From Apteryx mantelli (taxonomy: Eukaryota; Chordata; Aves; Apterygiformes; Apterygidae), in contig NC_089985.1 in NCBI RefSeq assembly GCF_036417845.1, forward strand, positions 25,998,583 to 26,062,582: a DNA stretch of 64,000 nt. The letters run 5' to 3'. A model generated the notes under the pieces. The model was not told the DNA's origin and ran no database searches. It saw only the letters and a program-made list of their open reading frames with translations. Shown here piece after piece: positions 63,157 to 64,000 of the stretch; the stretch's first letter is position 1; every line of letters starts with the position of its first letter. The position numbers were made by a program, and so were the translations under genes.

Positions 63157-64000
63157 TTAATTGCTAAGACAGAAATGAACGTATTTTGAAATAGGAGCAC
63201 ATCTCTGCTCAAAGCAAGGATTATGGTGTAAGAGCTTCGCTCTGTTCAGATCAGATTTGGCCAGCAGTAAGCACTGGACAGTCGTGATTCTCAAGTGAAG
63301 ATAAGTGATGCTCCCACATCAACTGAAAATTTCTTTTGTAGTAGTATTAGGATTTTCTTTTCTTTTAAGAAAGACTTAAATGGAGTGTTTTCTGTCTGAG
63401 ATATGTACAGGAGTCAGGTCTTGCATTCAGCCGAGGCAACTGATCGCACATAAGGCAGCTGATTACATTCAAATGTGTTATTTTTCTGTTATTTCAGTCA
63501 ATAGCAAAACCAAAACAAGTATGTCAAAAATAGCTTGCTAGAGACTCACAGGTGAGTTTTATAAAATTCATTTTTATATATTTCAGTAGAAATTCAGTAT
63601 TTGGCATTGTATCTTTAAAAAAAAAAAAGTCCTGATAACCTGTTTTGGAAGGGTTGTGTGGGTTAATAAAGGAACTGACTCGCCAAGTCCGTCTCTGAAA
63701 GCCAACTTAAGTTCTCTGGCAAGATTAAATTTTGTTTCTGCTCAGTCCTGCCTGGCCACTGAAGCAAACTGAAACAAAACCAGCTACATAATTTGGCACT
63801 ATTACCACTGTTGTGTTTGGGGGGAGAGGGGGGTTGTTTGTTTTCTTTTTCTGGAAAGAGGCACCATACAAGAGCTGTCCTAGAAACCATGGCATATGTT
63901 TCCTCCTACACCTCATTAAAAGGGTGGTCTTTTCAGACAAGAACACTGCATATGTCCATGTCTCTCTGCACTTCAGTATTGTTGGTGTCCTTTCTGAGTC

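Overview
This is a vertebrate nuclear window, most probably from a bird. The evidence is a five-exon CCN1 (CYR61/CEF-10) gene encoding 375 residues (by recollection the length of chicken CEF-10), several CR1 LINE fragments (the dominant avian retroposon), and generally sparse repeats with compact GC-rich promoters. By recollection the CCN1 N-terminus and linker differ from chicken, so another bird species is likely, but I cannot name it.

Layout. Positions 1-3,600 lie downstream of CCN1 and hold no gene I can support. CCN1 is on the minus strand: 3' UTR about 3,615-4,253, coding exons 4,254-6,085, TATA/CArG promoter near 6,195, inside a CpG island at about 5,650-6,750. A second CpG-rich block lies at 7,880-8,860. 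About 43 kb without recognisable coding exons follows (8.9-49.3 kb). It contains simple repeats, one ancient CORE-SINE/MIR-like fragment (17.7 kb), CR1 pieces (20.7, 41.6, 42.5 and 46.2 kb), an orphan CpG-rich region (29.1-30.1 kb) and probable regulatory sequence. The DDAH1 CpG island starts at about 49,370. DDAH1 coding exon 1 is on the plus strand at 49,959-50,264, and the window ends inside its first intron. That intron holds another CR1 copy (54.2-55.1 kb).

How the genes relate. CCN1 is a secreted, immediate-early matricellular protein driven by SRF and YAP-TEAD. DDAH1 is the cytosolic enzyme that degrades methylarginine inhibitors of nitric oxide synthase. They are divergent (head to head), as I recall for human 1p22.3, so the large gap is a shared candidate regulatory domain. 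Nothing indicates that the two proteins share a pathway.

The most unusual sequence structures are a 74-bp repeat pair in which one 25-bp half is exactly inverted (56.26/56.79 kb), a perfect 20-bp palindrome rich in TAATTA (63.14 kb), an inverted pair of perfect octamers (19.37 kb), and the orphan CpG islands. I found no prokaryotic-type system, virus, CRISPR array or new protein family.
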